Origin: Fulvimarina endophytica
Lineage (GTDB): Bacteria; Pseudomonadota; Alphaproteobacteria; Rhizobiales; Rhizobiaceae
NCBI RefSeq assembly: GCF_003403015.1
Contig: NZ_QURL01000002.1
Coordinates: forward strand, 372,001-436,000
DNA: 64,000 nt
Direction: 5' to 3'
Within the stretch, counting starts at the first letter, position 1. Every line of letters begins with the position of its first letter. The notes under the pieces are model-generated. The model saw only the letters and a list, made by a program, of their open reading frames with translations, ran no database searches and was not told the DNA's origin. Position numbers and translations under genes: made by a program. This document shows positions 8,212 to 21,255 of the stretch, piece after piece.

Positions 8212-9768
8212 ATGTCCGTTCGACGTCTTGCCGATGACAGCATGCAGCCGCAGGCATTCGCGTTCTCCGCGGAGAACGATGCCTGGGCCGATGCCACCGT
8301 CCGCAAATATCCCGAAGGTCGCCAGCAGTCGGCCGTAATCCCCCTTCTTATGCGGGCGCAGGACCAGGAAGGCTGGGTCACCAAGGCGGCGATCGAGCAC
8401 GTGGCCGATCGTCTCGGCATGCCGCTGATCCGCGTGCTCGAGGTCGCGACCTTCTACACCCAGTTCATGCTTCAGCCGATCGGCACGAAGGCGCATATCC
8501 AGGTCTGCGGGACGACGCCCTGCATGCTGCGCGGTGCCGAGGACCTGAAGGCGGTCTGCAAGAAGAAGATCCATCCCGAGCCGTTCCACCGCAATGCGGA
8601 AGGGACGCTGTCCTGGGAAGAGGTCGAGTGCCAGGGCGCCTGCGTCAACGCACCGATGATCATGATCTTCAAGGATGCCTATGAGGACCTCACGCCCGAG
8701 CGGCTCGAGGAGATCATCGACGAGTTCGAGGCGGGCAATGGCGGCAAGGTGAAGACCGGGCCGCAGAACGGACGCCACGAGTCCGTGCCGATCGGCGGAC
8801 TGACCTCGCTGACCGAGGATTACGACGACCTCGTCTCCAAGCAGAAGTCTGAGACGGAAACCGGGCCGGCAAACGGTGCTGGCAGCCAGGGCGCGGGCGC
8901 GGGGGCGACGATTTCCGCGCCGCCGTCCGAAGCCGGACGTCCCGATACGGAATCGAGCTATACCGATCCGACGATCGATGCGCCGGGCAAGCCCGCGGAC
9001 GCCGCCGTCGACGAGAGCAACGAGCGCAGCGTGAGCGACGATCTCGTCGCCGAGGCGAAGGATCCGTCCGCCGGCCAGGAAGGCGGAGCGCGCGAAGGCG
9101 GCACCGACCAGGAAGAGCGCGACGCCGCGGAATTCGGTCAGGTCTCGGGAGATGATCCGAAGGCCGATCCGCAGACCGCCGGTGGCAGCTTCGTCGACCG
9201 CGAAAAGGCGGCCCGCGAGGCGGTCGTGCAGGACTTCAAGACGGTCGAGGATCCCGGCGGCCCGGATATCGATGCCGCACGTGATGCGACGGAGGTCGAC
9301 GATCTCCTGAACCGGGGCGGACAGCGCCTGGAAGGTGAGCGCGCCCACACCTCAGATACGGGTGCGGGTGCCGTCTACGACGACACCTTCGCCTCCAAGG
9401 CGACCGAGGGCGAGGCCGGCAGCGCCGGTGCCGGCACCGGGCGCCCGATCGACCAACAGGCCGATCTGCCTCAGGAGGGCGAAGATCTCGGCGAGGGCGA
9501 GAAGCCGCAGAATCTCATCGATGGCCCGCGCGAAGGCGAAACCTCCGATCTTCAGTCGATCAAGGGGATCGGTCCCGTGATCGAGGCCAAGCTCAACGAG
9601 CTCGGCGTCTACCATGTCTCGCAGGTCGCGGCATGGCGCCGCGAAGAGCTGGTGTGGGTCGACAACTACCTTAATTTCCGGGGACGTGCCGTGCGCGATC
9701 AATGGGTCGATCAGGCCAAGGTGCGCGCCGATGTCGGAACCGACAGCGGCAACGGGTCGGAATCGTAA
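8212..9768 (+). CDS. nuoE: NADH-quinone oxidoreductase subunit E with long acidic and C-terminal extension
   Basis: 518 residues against about 160-180 for a minimal NuoE. Residues 1-165 are the 24-kDa subunit with the 2Fe-2S (N1a) ligands in [12 protein letters not shown] and [10 protein letters not shown]. Residues about 200-440 are low-complexity, rich in Glu, Asp, Gly and Ala. Residues about 445-510 form a separate small domain with [20 protein letters not shown], a helix-hairpin-helix-like motif, and end near [11 protein letters not shown]. Extended NuoE proteins with this tail are known in rhizobia; the linker here is long even so. Start [10 protein letters not shown] follows a GAGG and matches rhizobial NuoE. 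Confidence 0.93.
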   Translation: MSVRRLADDSMQPQAFAFSAENDAWADATVRKYPEGRQQSAVIPLLMRAQDQEGWVTKAAIEHVADRLGMPLIRVLEVATFYTQFMLQPIGTKAHIQVCGTTPCMLRGAEDLKAVCKKKIHPEPFHRNAEGTLSWEEVECQGACVNAPMIMIFKDAYEDLTPERLEEIIDEFEAGNGGKVKTGPQNGRHESVPIGGLTSLTEDYDDLVSKQKSETETGPANGAGSQGAGAGATISAPPSEAGRPDTESSYTDPTIDAPGKPADAAVDESNERSVSDDLVAEAKDPSAGQEGGAREGGTDQEERDAAEFGQVSGDDPKADPQTAGGSFVDREKAAREAVVQDFKTVEDPGGPDIDAARDATEVDDLLNRGGQRLEGERAHTSDTGAGAVYDDTFASKATEGEAGSAGAGTGRPIDQQADLPQEGEDLGEGEKPQNLIDGPREGETSDLQSIKGIGPVIEAKLNELGVYHVSQVAAWRREELVWVDNYLNFRGRAVRDQWVDQAKVRADVGTDSGNGSES

Positions 9769-9783
9769 GCGAGGAGCGGGCAC

Positions 9784-11088
<1,305 letters not shown>

Positions 11089-11228
11089 GCTGATGGCGCC
11101 GGTCGCCCCCGCATGCTTCCCGGTCCGGCATCCGCGCCAGGACGCGCGTTCGATGGGGCCGAAGGGTCGGCGGCGGAGCCCGGCAGAGAAAGCGGATGTC
11201 TTCCATCCGGCAGAAAGAGTCTGAGACG

Positions 11229-13304
11229 ATGACGAAGCTCAAGGTCGACGGCCGCGAGGTCGATGTTCCCGATCATTACACCCTGCTTCAGGCCTGCGAG
11301 GAAGCGGGCGCGGAGATCCCGCGCTTCTGCTTCCACGAGCGGTTGTCGATCGCAGGCAATTGCCGCATGTGCCTCGTCGAGGTGAAGGGCGGACCGCCCA
11401 AGCCGGCGGCATCCTGCGCGATGGGCGTCAAGGACATGCGTCCGGGACCGAACGGCGAACTGCCCGAGGTCTTCACGACCACGCCGATGGTGAAGAAGGC
11501 CCGCGAGGGCGTGATGGAATTCCTGCTGATCAACCATCCGCTCGATTGCCCGATCTGCGATCAGGGCGGTGAGTGCGACCTGCAGGACCAGGCGATGGCC
11601 TATGGCGTCGACTCCTCGCGCTATGTGGAGAACAAGCGCGCGGTCGAGGACAAGTATATCGGCCCCCTCGTCAAGACGATCATGACGCGCTGCATCCACT
11701 GCACGCGCTGCGTCCGCTTCACGACCGAAATCGCCGGCATTTCCGAACTCGGCCTCGTCGGCCGCGGCGAGGATGCGGAGATCACCACCTACCTCGAACA
11801 GGCGATGACGTCCGAACTCCAGGGCAATGTCATCGATCTCTGCCCCGTCGGCGCGCTCACCTCGCGGCCCTACGCCTTCCAGGCGCGTCCCTGGGAGCTG
11901 ACCAAGACCGAGACCATCGACGTGATGGATGCGGTCGGCTCGGGCATTCGCGTCGATACGCGCGGCCGCGAGGTCATGCGCATCCTGCCGCGAACCAACG
12001 AGGCGGTGAACGAGGAGTGGATCTCCGACAAGACCCGTTTCGTGTGGGATGGTCTGAGGGTTCAGCGTCTCGATAGGCCCTATGTGCGCAAGGACGGGCG
12101 CCTGCAGCCCGCGAGCTGGCCCGAGGCCTTCGCGGCCGTCAAGGCCAAGCTCGACGCGACGGACGCCTCGAAGGTCGGCGCGATCGCGGGGGATCTCTCC
12201 GGCGTCGAGGAGATGTGGGCGATGAAGCGGGTCATGGCCGAGATCGGTTCGCCCAATCTCGACTGCCGCCAGGACGGTTCGGTGAACCATCCGGCGGACG
12301 GGCGCGCCTCCTACATCTTCAACACGACGATCGCGGGCATCGAGGAGGCCGACGCGCTTCTCATCATCGGCGCCAATCCGCGCTTCGAGGCCTCGATTCT
12401 CAATACGCGCATCCGCAAGCGCTGGCGCATGGACGGCTTCCCGATCGGTCTCGTCGGCGAGCGGACGGATCTGCGCTACGACTACACTTATCTCGGCGCC
12501 GGCACCGACACCCTTTCCGATATCGAGGGTGCGAGCGAGGCCTTCTTCGCAGCCCTCAAGCAGGCCTCGCGCCCGATGATCATCGTCGGCCAGGGAGCCC
12601 TCATGGGCGAGAACGGCGCCTCGGTGCTTGCCTCGGCCGCAGCTCTCGCACGGGAAGTGGGGGCGGTGACGGATGGCTGGAACGGCTTCAACGTCCTCCA
12701 GACGGCGGCTTCGCGCGTCGGCGGGCTCGATATCGGCTTCGTGCCGGGCGAGGGCGGACTTTCTGCGGCTGAAATGGCTTCCGGCGGCGTCGATCTTCTC
12801 TTCAGCATGGGTGCCGACGAGATCGAGATAAAGGACGGCCCGTTCGTGGTCTACACGGGCAGCCATGGCGATCGCGGCGCAAGCCGCGCCGACGTGATCC
12901 TGCCGGCGGCCGCCTATACGGAGAAGTCCGCCACCTATGTGAACCTCGAGGGCCGGGCGCAGGTCGCCAGCCGCGCCGCGTTCCCCCCGGGCGAAGCCAA
13001 GGAAGACTGGGCGATCGTGCGCGCGCTGTCGGCGGTGATCGGCAAGCAGCTTCCGTTCGACTCGCTGCTGCAGCTGCGCAAGGAACTCTACGCCGAGCAC
13101 GGTTTCATGCGCACCGATGGTGTGGAGGCCGCTGACCCCGCTTCCATCACGACCCTTGCGGACCGGGCGGAAAAGCTGGCATCCATGCCCCTGCGCTCGA
13201 ACATCCCGGACTTCTATCTGACGAACCCGATCGCGCGGGCCTCGAAGGTGATGGCCGAATGCTCCAAGCTTGCCAGCCAGACCCATCTGGCAGCTGCGGA
13301 ATAA
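11229..13304 (+). CDS. nuoG: NADH-quinone oxidoreductase subunit G
   Basis: 691 residues, the 75-kDa subunit. The N-terminal third carries the iron-sulfur ligands: a 2Fe-2S set ([18 protein letters not shown] and the Cys in ASCAMG), the His-ligated N5 cluster ([19 protein letters not shown]) and the N4 set ([11 protein letters not shown] with a Cys in [10 protein letters not shown]). The rest is a molybdopterin-oxidoreductase-like fold that has lost its cofactor. The start [14 protein letters not shown] is taken at 11229; the 11 upstream in-frame codons are not conserved. Confidence 0.96.
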   Translation: MTKLKVDGREVDVPDHYTLLQACEEAGAEIPRFCFHERLSIAGNCRMCLVEVKGGPPKPAASCAMGVKDMRPGPNGELPEVFTTTPMVKKAREGVMEFLLINHPLDCPICDQGGECDLQDQAMAYGVDSSRYVENKRAVEDKYIGPLVKTIMTRCIHCTRCVRFTTEIAGISELGLVGRGEDAEITTYLEQAMTSELQGNVIDLCPVGALTSRPYAFQARPWELTKTETIDVMDAVGSGIRVDTRGREVMRILPRTNEAVNEEWISDKTRFVWDGLRVQRLDRPYVRKDGRLQPASWPEAFAAVKAKLDATDASKVGAIAGDLSGVEEMWAMKRVMAEIGSPNLDCRQDGSVNHPADGRASYIFNTTIAGIEEADALLIIGANPRFEASILNTRIRKRWRMDGFPIGLVGERTDLRYDYTYLGAGTDTLSDIEGASEAFFAALKQASRPMIIVGQGALMGENGASVLASAAALAREVGAVTDGWNGFNVLQTAASRVGGLDIGFVPGEGGLSAAEMASGGVDLLFSMGADEIEIKDGPFVVYTGSHGDRGASRADVILPAAAYTEKSATYVNLEGRAQVASRAAFPPGEAKEDWAIVRALSAVIGKQLPFDSLLQLRKELYAEHGFMRTDGVEAADPASITTLADRAEKLASMPLRSNIPDFYLTNPIARASKVMAECSKLASQTHLAAAE

Positions 13305-13316
13305 GGACGACACGGC

Positions 13317-14369
13317 TTGACTGACATCTTCTCCCTCTACGTGTGGCCGGCTCTCGTCATCACGGCCCAGAGCGTCCTCTTCATCGTGGTCCTGCTCGTC
13401 CTGATCGCCTACATCCTGCTCGCCGATCGCAAGATCTGGGCGGCCGTGCAGATGCGGCGCGGCCCGAACGTGGTCGGCCCGTTCGGCCTGTTCCAGTCCT
13501 TCGCCGATCTCCTGAAGTTCGCACTGAAGGAGCCGATCATCCCGGCCTCCTCCGACAAGCCGGTCTTCCTTCTCGCGCCCCTCGTCGCGGTCACCTTGGC
13601 GCTCGCCACCTTCGCGGTCATTCCGGTGGCCGACGGGTGGGTGATCGCCGATATCAATATCGGCATCCTCTACGTCTTCGCGATCTCCTCGCTCGAGGTC
13701 TACGGCGTGATCATGGGCGGCTGGGCGTCGAACTCGAAATACGCCTTTCTCGGCGCGCTGCGCTCGGCCGCGCAGATGGTCTCCTACGAAGTCTCCATCG
13801 GCTTCGTGATCGTCTCCGTGCTGCTCTGCGTCGGATCGCTGAACCTCACCGAGATCGTCCTGTCCCAGTCGACGGGCCTCGGGACGATGATCGGCCTTCC
13901 GGCGACCTTCCTCGACTGGCACTGGCTCGGCCTGTTCCCGATGTTCATCATCTTCTTCATCTCGGCGCTCGCCGAGACGAACAGGCCGCCCTTCGACCTG
14001 CCGGAAGCCGAGTCGGAACTCGTCGCCGGCTACATGGTGGAGTATTCCGCGACCCCGTACATGATGTTCATGCTCGGCGAATATGCGGCCATCACCCTGA
14101 TGTGCTGCCTGACGACGATCCTGTTCCTCGGCGGCTGGCTGCCTCCCTTCGATTTCGCACCGTTCACCTGGGTTCCCGGCTTCATCTGGTTCCTGATCAA
14201 GGGTGGGCTGGTGTTCTTCATGTTCGCGATGGTGAAGGCGTTCGTGCCCCGCTACCGCTACGACCAGCTGATGCGGCTCGGCTGGAAGGTCTTCCTTCCG
14301 CTGTCGCTCGCAATGGTCATCGTCACCGCCTTCGTCATCCAGATCTTCGGATGGGGCGCCGCGGCGTGA
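13317..14369 (+). CDS. nuoH: NADH-quinone oxidoreductase subunit H (TTG start)
   Basis: 350 residues with eight or so transmembrane helices. NuoH (ND1) closes the quinone tunnel. Conserved loops are visible: [20 protein letters not shown] and the acidic [20 protein letters not shown] that interacts with quinone access. The initiation codon is TTG (13317), with AAGGA 9 nt upstream and no in-frame ATG nearby in the conserved N-terminus. The stop overlaps the ATG of the next small gene (TGATG). Confidence 0.95.
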   Translation: MTDIFSLYVWPALVITAQSVLFIVVLLVLIAYILLADRKIWAAVQMRRGPNVVGPFGLFQSFADLLKFALKEPIIPASSDKPVFLLAPLVAVTLALATFAVIPVADGWVIADINIGILYVFAISSLEVYGVIMGGWASNSKYAFLGALRSAAQMVSYEVSIGFVIVSVLLCVGSLNLTEIVLSQSTGLGTMIGLPATFLDWHWLGLFPMFIIFFISALAETNRPPFDLPEAESELVAGYMVEYSATPYMMFMLGEYAAITLMCCLTTILFLGGWLPPFDFAPFTWVPGFIWFLIKGGLVFFMFAMVKAFVPRYRYDQLMRLGWKVFLPLSLAMVIVTAFVIQIFGWGAAA

Positions 14370-14575
14370 TGGAGATCCCGGCGATCCTCGGCGCCCTGAT
14401 CGGGCTGGCCATCGGGATCGCCGACTACGTCCTTCTCGGTTTCGTCCGGGACCGGTTCCGGCAGAAGATGCCGGCCGAGCGGATCGGAAGCGGCGTGATC
14501 ATCGAGATCGTCCGGATCTCGCAGCTCGTGTTCTTTCCGATCGCGGGGTGGTATGTCGGGGCCTACCTCCTATGA
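14369..14575 (+). CDS. 68-aa membrane protein between nuoH and nuoI, unknown function
   Basis: 68 residues with two predicted membrane helices (about 5-25 and 46-66) separated by a charged loop, FVRDRFRQKMPAERIGSG. Its ATG overlaps the nuoH stop codon in a TGATG arrangement, strong evidence for translation coupled to nuoH. It is not one of the 14 canonical complex I subunits and I do not recognise a family. Possibilities are a supernumerary subunit, an assembly factor, or a passenger. Confidence 0.75.
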   Translation: MEIPAILGALIGLAIGIADYVLLGFVRDRFRQKMPAERIGSGVIIEIVRISQLVFFPIAGWYVGAYLL

Positions 14576-14726
14576 CCTCCGCGATCGTGCGCCCCGAACC
14601 CGTCGTCTTCCCCGTGGCCTCGCGGTGAAGCAGCGATCGGGCGCGGTGCCGATTATCATTGCCCGGGCCGGGCGGCGTTCGCGCCGACGCGTTCGGGAAG
14701 CCGAAGACAGTTTTGGGATCTGATCC

Positions 14727-15218
14727 ATGTCCGCCATCAAACAGACCGTCCGATCGCTGTTCCTGATCGAGTTCATCAAGGCGTTCGGCCTTGCGATGCG
14801 CTATTTCTTCGCGCCGAAGGCGACCATCAACTATCCCTTCGAGAAGGGTGAAACGAGCCCGCGCTTCCGGGGCGAGCATGCGCTTCGCCGCTATCCGAAC
14901 GGCCAGGAGCGGTGCATCGCCTGCAAGCTGTGCGAGGCCATCTGTCCGGCCCAGGCGATCACCATCGAAGCCGGACCTCGCCAGAACGACGGCACGCGCC
15001 GCACGGTGCGCTACGACATCGACATGGTGAAGTGCATCTATTGCGGCTTCTGCCAGGAAGCCTGCCCGGTCGATGCGATCGTCGAGGGCCCGAACTTCGA
15101 ATTCGCGACGGAAACCCGCGAAGAGCTCTATTACGACAAGCAGAAGCTGCTTGCGAACGGCGATCGGTGGGAGCGGGAAATCGCGCGCAACATTGCGCTC
15201 GACGCGCCATACAGGTAA
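14727..15218 (+). CDS. nuoI: NADH-quinone oxidoreductase subunit I
   Basis: 163 residues, the 23-kDa ferredoxin-like subunit holding 4Fe-4S clusters N6a and N6b. Both CxxCxxCxxxCP sets are intact: [12 protein letters not shown] and [12 protein letters not shown]. The N-terminal 30 residues form the amphipathic membrane-surface helix. A 151-bp gap after the 68-aa gene holds nothing recognisable. Confidence 0.97.
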   Translation: MSAIKQTVRSLFLIEFIKAFGLAMRYFFAPKATINYPFEKGETSPRFRGEHALRRYPNGQERCIACKLCEAICPAQAITIEAGPRQNDGTRRTVRYDIDMVKCIYCGFCQEACPVDAIVEGPNFEFATETREELYYDKQKLLANGDRWEREIARNIALDAPYR

Positions 15219-15317
15219 GCGGGGCCGAACTTTAGAAACGGTCTCGCAAACGCAGAGCCCGACGACTCGCGCGGCCCTCCGCGCCGAGCCGCGCGACAGT
15301 GACAACAGGGAGCTTCG

Positions 15318-15938
15318 ATGCTCGGTCTCCAGGCATTCTTCTTCTACATCTTCGCCTTCATCGCCGTCGGCGGTGCGTTGATGGTCGTCCTGTCCAGGAA
15401 CCCGGTACACTCGGTGCTGTTCCTGATTCTCACATTCGTCGCGTCGGCTGGCCTGTTCCTCCTGACGGGCGCCGAATTCCTCGCGATGATCCTCATCGTC
15501 GTCTACGTGGGCGCCGTCGCGATCCTCTTCCTGTTCGTCGTCATGATGCTCGATCTCGACGTCGGACAGCTGAAGCAGAGAGCGGTTCAGTACGCGCCCT
15601 TCGGTGCGGTGATCGCGGTGCTGCTTCTGGCCGAACTCATCATCGCCGTCTCGGGCGGCCTTGCCGATCCCGCACCCATGACGATGACGACCGCTCTGCC
15701 CATGGCCGAGACCGGGGGGCTGTCCAACATCGAAGCGCTCGGCAACGTGCTCTACACCCGCTACATCCTGTTCTTCCAGCTTGCGGGTCTCATCCTCTTC
15801 GTCGCGATGATCGGAGCCATCGTGCTCACGCTTCGCCACAAGGAAAATGTCCGTCGACAGTCGATTCCCGATCAGGTGGCGCGCAATCCCGCGACCGCGA
15901 TCGAGATCAAGAAGGTCGAGAGCGGACGCGGCATCTGA
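15318..15938 (+). CDS. nuoJ: NADH-quinone oxidoreductase subunit J
   Basis: 206 residues with five transmembrane helices. NuoJ (ND6) is a membrane-arm subunit; the conserved third-helix segment [21 protein letters not shown] is present at about residues 53-75. An AGGGAG Shine-Dalgarno precedes the ATG by 6 nt. Separated from nuoI by 99 bp. Confidence 0.95.
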   Translation: MLGLQAFFFYIFAFIAVGGALMVVLSRNPVHSVLFLILTFVASAGLFLLTGAEFLAMILIVVYVGAVAILFLFVVMMLDLDVGQLKQRAVQYAPFGAVIAVLLLAELIIAVSGGLADPAPMTMTTALPMAETGGLSNIEALGNVLYTRYILFFQLAGLILFVAMIGAIVLTLRHKENVRRQSIPDQVARNPATAIEIKKVESGRGI

Positions 15939-15966
15939 CATTGAAAGGACGAGGGGCTTGAACAGC

Positions 15967-16275
15967 ATGGAAGTCGGTCTCGGCCAGTACCTGACCGTCG
16001 CGGCGATCCTCTTCGTGATCGGCGTCTTCGGCATCTTCATGAACCGGAAGAACATCATCACGATCCTGATGTCCGTCGAGCTGATCCTGCTCGCGGTGAA
16101 CATCAATTTCGTGGCGTTTTCCGCATTTCTCGACGATCTCGCGGGGCAGGTCTTCGCCCTCTTCGTCCTGACGGTCGCCGCCGCGGAAGCTGCGATCGGC
16201 CTTGCGATCCTCGTCGTCTTCTTCCGAAATCGCGGCTCGATCGCCGTCGACGACGTCAACACGATGAAAGGCTGA
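15967..16275 (+). CDS. nuoK: NADH-quinone oxidoreductase subunit K
   Basis: 102 residues, three transmembrane helices, with the membrane Glu residues of the proton path in [18 protein letters not shown] and [15 protein letters not shown]. The ATG at 15967 gives the standard 102-residue protein starting [15 protein letters not shown] at 15958 lies closer to the GGACGAGG ribosome site, so a three-residue-longer form is possible. Confidence 0.93.
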   Translation: MEVGLGQYLTVAAILFVIGVFGIFMNRKNIITILMSVELILLAVNINFVAFSAFLDDLAGQVFALFVLTVAAAEAAIGLAILVVFFRNRGSIAVDDVNTMKG

Positions 16276-16282
16276 TCGACCC

Positions 16283-18280
16283 GTGTATCAGATCATCGTC
16301 CTCCTCCCGCTGGCCGGCTTCCTGATCGCCGGCCTCGGCGGCAATATGATCGGCGCGAAGGCGTCGGAATATGTCACGTCGAGCTTCCTCGTCGTGGCCG
16401 CGCTCCTGTCGTGGATCGGCTTTCTCAGCTTCGACGCGGCCGAGCCGATGGCTCCGATCACCCTCCTGCACTGGATGCAGTCCGGCGACTTCGACGTCTC
16501 CTGGGCGCTCAAGATCGACCGGCTGACCCTCGTGATGCTGGTCGTCGTGAACACGGTCTCGGCCCTCGTTCACATCTATTCCATGGGCTACATGCATCAC
16601 GATCCGCATCGCCCGCGCTTCTTCGCCTATCTCTCCCTCTTCACCTTCGCCATGCTCATGCTGGTGACGGCCGACAATCTCATCCAGATGTTCTTTGGCT
16701 GGGAGGGCGTCGGTCTCGCCTCCTATCTGCTCATCGGATTCTGGTACAAGAAGCCGTCCGCGAACGCGGCCGCCATGAAGGCGTTCGTCGTCAACCGCGT
16801 GGGCGATTTCGGCTTCCTTCTCGGCATCTTCGGCGTCTTCGTGCTGTTCGGCTCGGTCAATCTCGACACGATCTTCGCGGGTGCCGCCGATATCGCCGCT
16901 CAGATGGGCGGCGAAGCGGGCGAGGCTGCCGCCCACGGCGCGGCCTCCGCCGGCGATGTCGTCCTCAGCTTTGCGGGCTATTCGCTGACCATGGGCAGCG
17001 CGCTCACCGTCGTCTGCCTGCTCCTCTTCGTCGGCGCTATGGGCAAGTCGGCCCAGATCGGCCTGCACACCTGGCTTCCGGACGCCATGGAAGGCCCGAC
17101 GCCGGTCTCGGCGCTGATCCACGCGGCGACCATGGTCACCGCCGGCGTCTTCATGGTCGCGCGCATGTCGCCGATCTTCGAGCTCAGCCACACCGCGCTC
17201 ACCTTCATCACCTTCATCGGGGCGACGACCGCCTTCTTCGCGGCGACCATCGGTCTCGTGCAGAACGACATCAAGCGCGTGATCGCCTATTCGACCTGCT
17301 CGCAGCTCGGCTACATGTTCGTCGCGATCGGCGTCGGCGCCTACTCGGTCGCGATCTTTCACCTCTTCACCCATGCCTTCTTCAAGGCGCTCCTGTTCCT
17401 GTGCGCGGGCTCCGTCATCCATTCGGTGTCCGACGAGCAGGACATGCGGCGCATGGGCGGGCTGCGCAAGCACATCCCGGTCACCTACTGGACCATGGTC
17501 ATCGGCACCCTTGCGCTGACCGGTTTCCCGTTCACCGCCGGCTACTTCTCGAAGGACGCCGTCATCGAGGCCGCATTCGTCGGGCACAACGCTTTCGCCG
17601 GCTACGGCTGGGGCCTGACGGTGATCGCGGCGCTCCTGACGAGCTTCTACTCCTGGCGCCTGATCTTCATGACCTTCCATGGCAAGCCGCGCGCTTCGGC
17701 GGACGTGATGCATCACGTGCATGAGTCGCCGATGGTGATGCTGGTTCCGCTCTTCATCCTGTCGATCGGCGCCCTCTTCGCCGGCATGATGTTCGAGCAC
17801 AGCTTCGTCGGCGAGGGCTACGAACACTTCTGGCAGGCGGCGCTCTACATGGGCCCGGACAATCACATCCTGCACGATCTGCACGAGGTGGCGTTCGGCA
17901 TCGCGATCATCCCGACCATCATGATGGCCCTCGGCTTCGTGATCGCCTACTGGCTCTATATCGTGAACCCGGCCAAGCCGAAGCAGCTCAGCGAGACCCA
18001 TCGCGGCCTCTACAAGTTCTTCCTGAACAAGTGGTACTTCGACGAGCTCTACGACTTCCTCTTCGTGCGCCCGGCCAAGGCTCTCGGCCGCACGCTGTGG
18101 AAGACCGGTGACGGACGCATCATCGACGGGCTCGGTCCCGATGGCGTCTCGGCCCGCGTCCTTGACGTGACGAACCGCGTGGTTCGGCTGCAGACGGGCT
18201 ACCTCTATCACTACGCCTTCGCGATGCTGATCGGTGTCGCAGCGCTCGTTACCTGGATGATGATCGGGGGAATCTCCTGA
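16283..18280 (+). CDS. nuoL: NADH-quinone oxidoreductase subunit L (GTG start)
   Basis: 665 residues, the distal antiporter-like proton-pumping subunit. Conserved elements include the signature [18 protein letters not shown] with the helix-5 Glu, the broken-helix [20 protein letters not shown] and the ending helices. Starts with GTG ([13 protein letters not shown]) 7 bp after nuoK; its TGA overlaps the nuoM ATG by one base. A 651-codon open frame on the opposite strand is a shadow of codon bias. Confidence 0.96.
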   Translation: MYQIIVLLPLAGFLIAGLGGNMIGAKASEYVTSSFLVVAALLSWIGFLSFDAAEPMAPITLLHWMQSGDFDVSWALKIDRLTLVMLVVVNTVSALVHIYSMGYMHHDPHRPRFFAYLSLFTFAMLMLVTADNLIQMFFGWEGVGLASYLLIGFWYKKPSANAAAMKAFVVNRVGDFGFLLGIFGVFVLFGSVNLDTIFAGAADIAAQMGGEAGEAAAHGAASAGDVVLSFAGYSLTMGSALTVVCLLLFVGAMGKSAQIGLHTWLPDAMEGPTPVSALIHAATMVTAGVFMVARMSPIFELSHTALTFITFIGATTAFFAATIGLVQNDIKRVIAYSTCSQLGYMFVAIGVGAYSVAIFHLFTHAFFKALLFLCAGSVIHSVSDEQDMRRMGGLRKHIPVTYWTMVIGTLALTGFPFTAGYFSKDAVIEAAFVGHNAFAGYGWGLTVIAALLTSFYSWRLIFMTFHGKPRASADVMHHVHESPMVMLVPLFILSIGALFAGMMFEHSFVGEGYEHFWQAALYMGPDNHILHDLHEVAFGIAIIPTIMMALGFVIAYWLYIVNPAKPKQLSETHRGLYKFFLNKWYFDELYDFLFVRPAKALGRTLWKTGDGRIIDGLGPDGVSARVLDVTNRVVRLQTGYLYHYAFAMLIGVAALVTWMMIGGIS

Positions 18281-19791
18281 TGACCGACTGGCCGATTCTC
18301 TCGACCGTCACGTTCCTGCCGCTCGTCGGCGCGCTGCTGATCCTCTTCATCCAGGACGACAACGAACTCGCACGGCGCAACATCCGCAATGTCGCGCTGA
18401 TGACGACGGTCTTCACCTTCGTCGTCTCGCTCTGGATCTGGGGCGAGTTTGACTACGAGACCACCGGGTTCCAGTTCGTCGAGCAGGCCGAATGGCTGGG
18501 CACCGGCATCACCTATCATATGGGTGTCGACGGCATTTCCATGCTGTTCGTCATCCTGACGACCTTCCTCATGCCGCTTTGCGTTCTCGCCAGCTTCGAG
18601 AGCGTGAAGAGCCGTGTGAAGGAATACATGATCGCCTTCCTGGTGTTGGAGACGCTGGTCATCGGCGTGTTTTGCGCGCTCGACCTGATCCTCTTCTACA
18701 TCTTCTTCGAGGGCGGCCTCATCCCGATGTTCCTCATCATCGGCGTGTGGGGCGGTAAGCGCCGCATCTATGCGAGCTACAAGTTCTTCCTCTACACCTT
18801 CCTCGGCTCCGTCCTGATGCTCGTCGCCATGATGGCGATGTATTGGAACGCCGGGACCACATCGATCCCCGAGCTTCTCGCCCACGATTTCCCGGCCTCG
18901 ATGCAGCCCTGGCTCTGGTTCGCCTTCTTCGCGTCCTTCGCCGTGAAGATGCCGATGTGGCCGGTCCACACCTGGCTGCCCGACGCGCACGTGGAGGCGC
19001 CGACGGCGGGCTCCGTCATCCTGGCGGGAATCCTCCTGAAGCTCGGCGGCTACGGCTTCCTGCGCTTCTCGCTGCCGATGTTCCCGATCGCCTCGGCCGA
19101 TTTCGCGCCGCTGGTCTATACGCTGTCCGTGATCGCGATCATCTACACCTCGCTGGTCGCGCTCATGCAGGAGGACATCAAGAAGCTGATCGCCTATTCG
19201 TCGGTCGCCCATATGGGCTTCGTGACCATGGGCATCTTCGCGGCCAACGCCCAGGGCGTTCAGGGCGCGATCTTCCAGATGCTGTCTCACGGCCTCATTT
19301 CCGGCGCGCTCTTCCTGTGCGTCGGCGTCGTCTACGACCGCATGCATACCCGCGAGATCGCGGCCTATGGCGGCCTCGTGAACAGGATGCCGAAATACGC
19401 CGTCGCCATGCTGATCTTCACCATGGCGAATGTCGGCCTTCCCGGCACGTCCGGCTTCGTCGGCGAGTTCCTGACGATGATGGGCGTGTTCCAGGTGAAC
19501 TCCTGGGTCGCGATCTTCGCGGCGACCGGCGTCATCCTCTCGGCGGCCTATGCGCTATGGCTCTATCGCCGCGTCGTCTTCGGCGCGCTCGAAAAGGAGA
19601 GCCTGCGTTCGATCCTCGATCTGTCGCGGCGCGAGAAGGCGATGCTCTATCCGCTGATCGTTCTCGTCATCTTCTTCGGCGTCTATCCGATGCCTGTCTT
19701 CGATGTGACGGCCGCCTCCGTCGATCATCTTCTCAATACCTACAACGCCGGACTCGAGGCTGCCTCGTCCTCCGTCGCTGAAGCCAACTGA
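18280..19791 (+). CDS. nuoM: NADH-quinone oxidoreductase subunit M
   Basis: 503 residues, 14 or so helices, the second antiporter-like subunit. The conserved [20 protein letters not shown] (pump Glu) near residue 145 and the [20 protein letters not shown] segment near 230 are present. Translationally coupled to nuoL (TGATGA). Confidence 0.96.
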   Translation: MTDWPILSTVTFLPLVGALLILFIQDDNELARRNIRNVALMTTVFTFVVSLWIWGEFDYETTGFQFVEQAEWLGTGITYHMGVDGISMLFVILTTFLMPLCVLASFESVKSRVKEYMIAFLVLETLVIGVFCALDLILFYIFFEGGLIPMFLIIGVWGGKRRIYASYKFFLYTFLGSVLMLVAMMAMYWNAGTTSIPELLAHDFPASMQPWLWFAFFASFAVKMPMWPVHTWLPDAHVEAPTAGSVILAGILLKLGGYGFLRFSLPMFPIASADFAPLVYTLSVIAIIYTSLVALMQEDIKKLIAYSSVAHMGFVTMGIFAANAQGVQGAIFQMLSHGLISGALFLCVGVVYDRMHTREIAAYGGLVNRMPKYAVAMLIFTMANVGLPGTSGFVGEFLTMMGVFQVNSWVAIFAATGVILSAAYALWLYRRVVFGALEKESLRSILDLSRREKAMLYPLIVLVIFFGVYPMPVFDVTAASVDHLLNTYNAGLEAASSSVAEAN

Positions 19792-19809
19792 AGCAGGGAC
19801 CGCTAGCAC

Positions 19810-21252
19810 ATGGTTTCGGACATGCTCTCCAGCAGCCTGTGGATCGTCGGGCCTGAACTCATCCTCGCCGTCGGCGCGATGGTTCTGCTGATGATCGGCG
19901 TCTTCAAGGGCGAGAAGAGCGCGCAACTCGTGACCTCGCTCGCCGTCGCGCTGCTGATCATCGCCCTGCTCTGGCTCGTCTTCATCGCGCCGCAGGGGGT
20001 CGCCTTCGGCGGATCGATCCTTTCCGACAGCTTCGCGAGCTTCATGAAGGTGCTCGTTCTGATCGGATCGGCGGCCGCGGTCGTCATGTCGGCGGGCTAT
20101 GCGGAGAGCGAGCGGTTCAACCGGTTCGAGTTCCCGGTGCTCATCGTCCTGTCGACGCTCGGCATGATGGTGATGGTCTCGGCCGGTGACCTGATCACCC
20201 TCTATCTCGGCCTCGAACTGCAGTCGCTTGCGATCTACGTCCTTGCCGCGATCAACCGGGACAGCGTGCGCTCGACCGAAGCGGGCCTCAAATATTTTGT
20301 CCTTGGCGCTCTTTCGTCTGGCATGCTGCTTTACGGCGCCTCGATGGTCTACGGTTTCACCGGGCAGATCGAGCTGACCGCCATTGCCGCGAGCCTTGCG
20401 GAGGGCGAGCGGTCCCTCGGCCTTATCGTGGGTCTCGTCTTCGTCCTCGCCGGACTCGCCTTCAAGATCTCGGCGGTCCCGTTCCACATGTGGACGCCCG
20501 ACGTCTACGAAGGTGCCCCGACGCCCATCACCGCGCTTCTCGCTGGCGCGCCGAAGGTGGCGGCGATGGCTCTCATCGTGCGTTTTGCGATGGAAGGCTT
20601 CCAGCCGGTCGCCATCGACTGGCAGCAGGTCATCGTCTTCATCTCGATCGCCTCGATGGCGTTCGGCGCCTTCGCCGCGATCGGCCAGAAGAGCATCAAG
20701 CGCCTCATGGCCTATTCGTCGATCGGCCACATGGGCTACGCACTCGTCGGTCTTGCGGCCGCGAATGTGGAAGGCGTACGGGGCGTCGCGCTCTACATGG
20801 CGATCTATCTCGCGACGACCCTCGGCACTTTCGCCGTGATCCTGTCGATGCGCCGGGAGGATGGTCCGGTCGATCAGATCGAGGATCTCTCGGGCCTGTC
20901 GCGCACCAATCCGGTGATGGCGACGTTCCTCACGATCATGATGCTCTCGCTTGCCGGCCTGCCGCCGCTCGCCGGATTTTTCGCCAAGTACTTCGTCTTC
21001 ATGGCGGCCGTGGAGTCCGGCCTGTTCGCGCTCGCCGTCATCGGCGTTCTCGCGAGCGTCGTCGCGCTCTACTACTACCTGCGGATCGTCAAGCTGATGT
21101 GGTTCGACGATCAGGCCAAGCCCTTCCTGCCCGCGCCGATCGAGCTTCGCGTCGTCCTTTGGGTGGCCGGCCTGTTCGTTTTCCCGGTCTACCTGTTCGT
21201 GGGCGGTCCGGTCTTTGCGGCGGCGAGTGCCGCGGCCCAGTCCTTCTTCTGA
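19810..21252 (+). CDS. nuoN: NADH-quinone oxidoreductase subunit N
   Basis: 480 residues, the third antiporter-like subunit and last nuo gene. The signature [19 protein letters not shown] with the pump Glu (near residue 134) and [20 protein letters not shown] are present. The nuo operon runs on with only 3 bp before birA, an arrangement widely shared in Hyphomicrobiales. Confidence 0.96.
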   Translation: MVSDMLSSSLWIVGPELILAVGAMVLLMIGVFKGEKSAQLVTSLAVALLIIALLWLVFIAPQGVAFGGSILSDSFASFMKVLVLIGSAAAVVMSAGYAESERFNRFEFPVLIVLSTLGMMVMVSAGDLITLYLGLELQSLAIYVLAAINRDSVRSTEAGLKYFVLGALSSGMLLYGASMVYGFTGQIELTAIAASLAEGERSLGLIVGLVFVLAGLAFKISAVPFHMWTPDVYEGAPTPITALLAGAPKVAAMALIVRFAMEGFQPVAIDWQQVIVFISIASMAFGAFAAIGQKSIKRLMAYSSIGHMGYALVGLAAANVEGVRGVALYMAIYLATTLGTFAVILSMRREDGPVDQIEDLSGLSRTNPVMATFLTIMMLSLAGLPPLAGFFAKYFVFMAAVESGLFALAVIGVLASVVALYYYLRIVKLMWFDDQAKPFLPAPIELRVVLWVAGLFVFPVYLFVGGPVFAAASAAAQSFF

Positions 21253-21255
21253 GGA

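Noticed and set aside
16256..18211. Open frame of 651 codons on the strand opposite nuoL (similar long antisense frames lie opposite dnaE, nuoG, nuoN, mgtE and others)
   Set aside because: High GC at third codon positions removes stop codons in the matching antisense frame. The translations are Arg/Asp/Glu-rich with no domain, while the plus-strand genes are clear.
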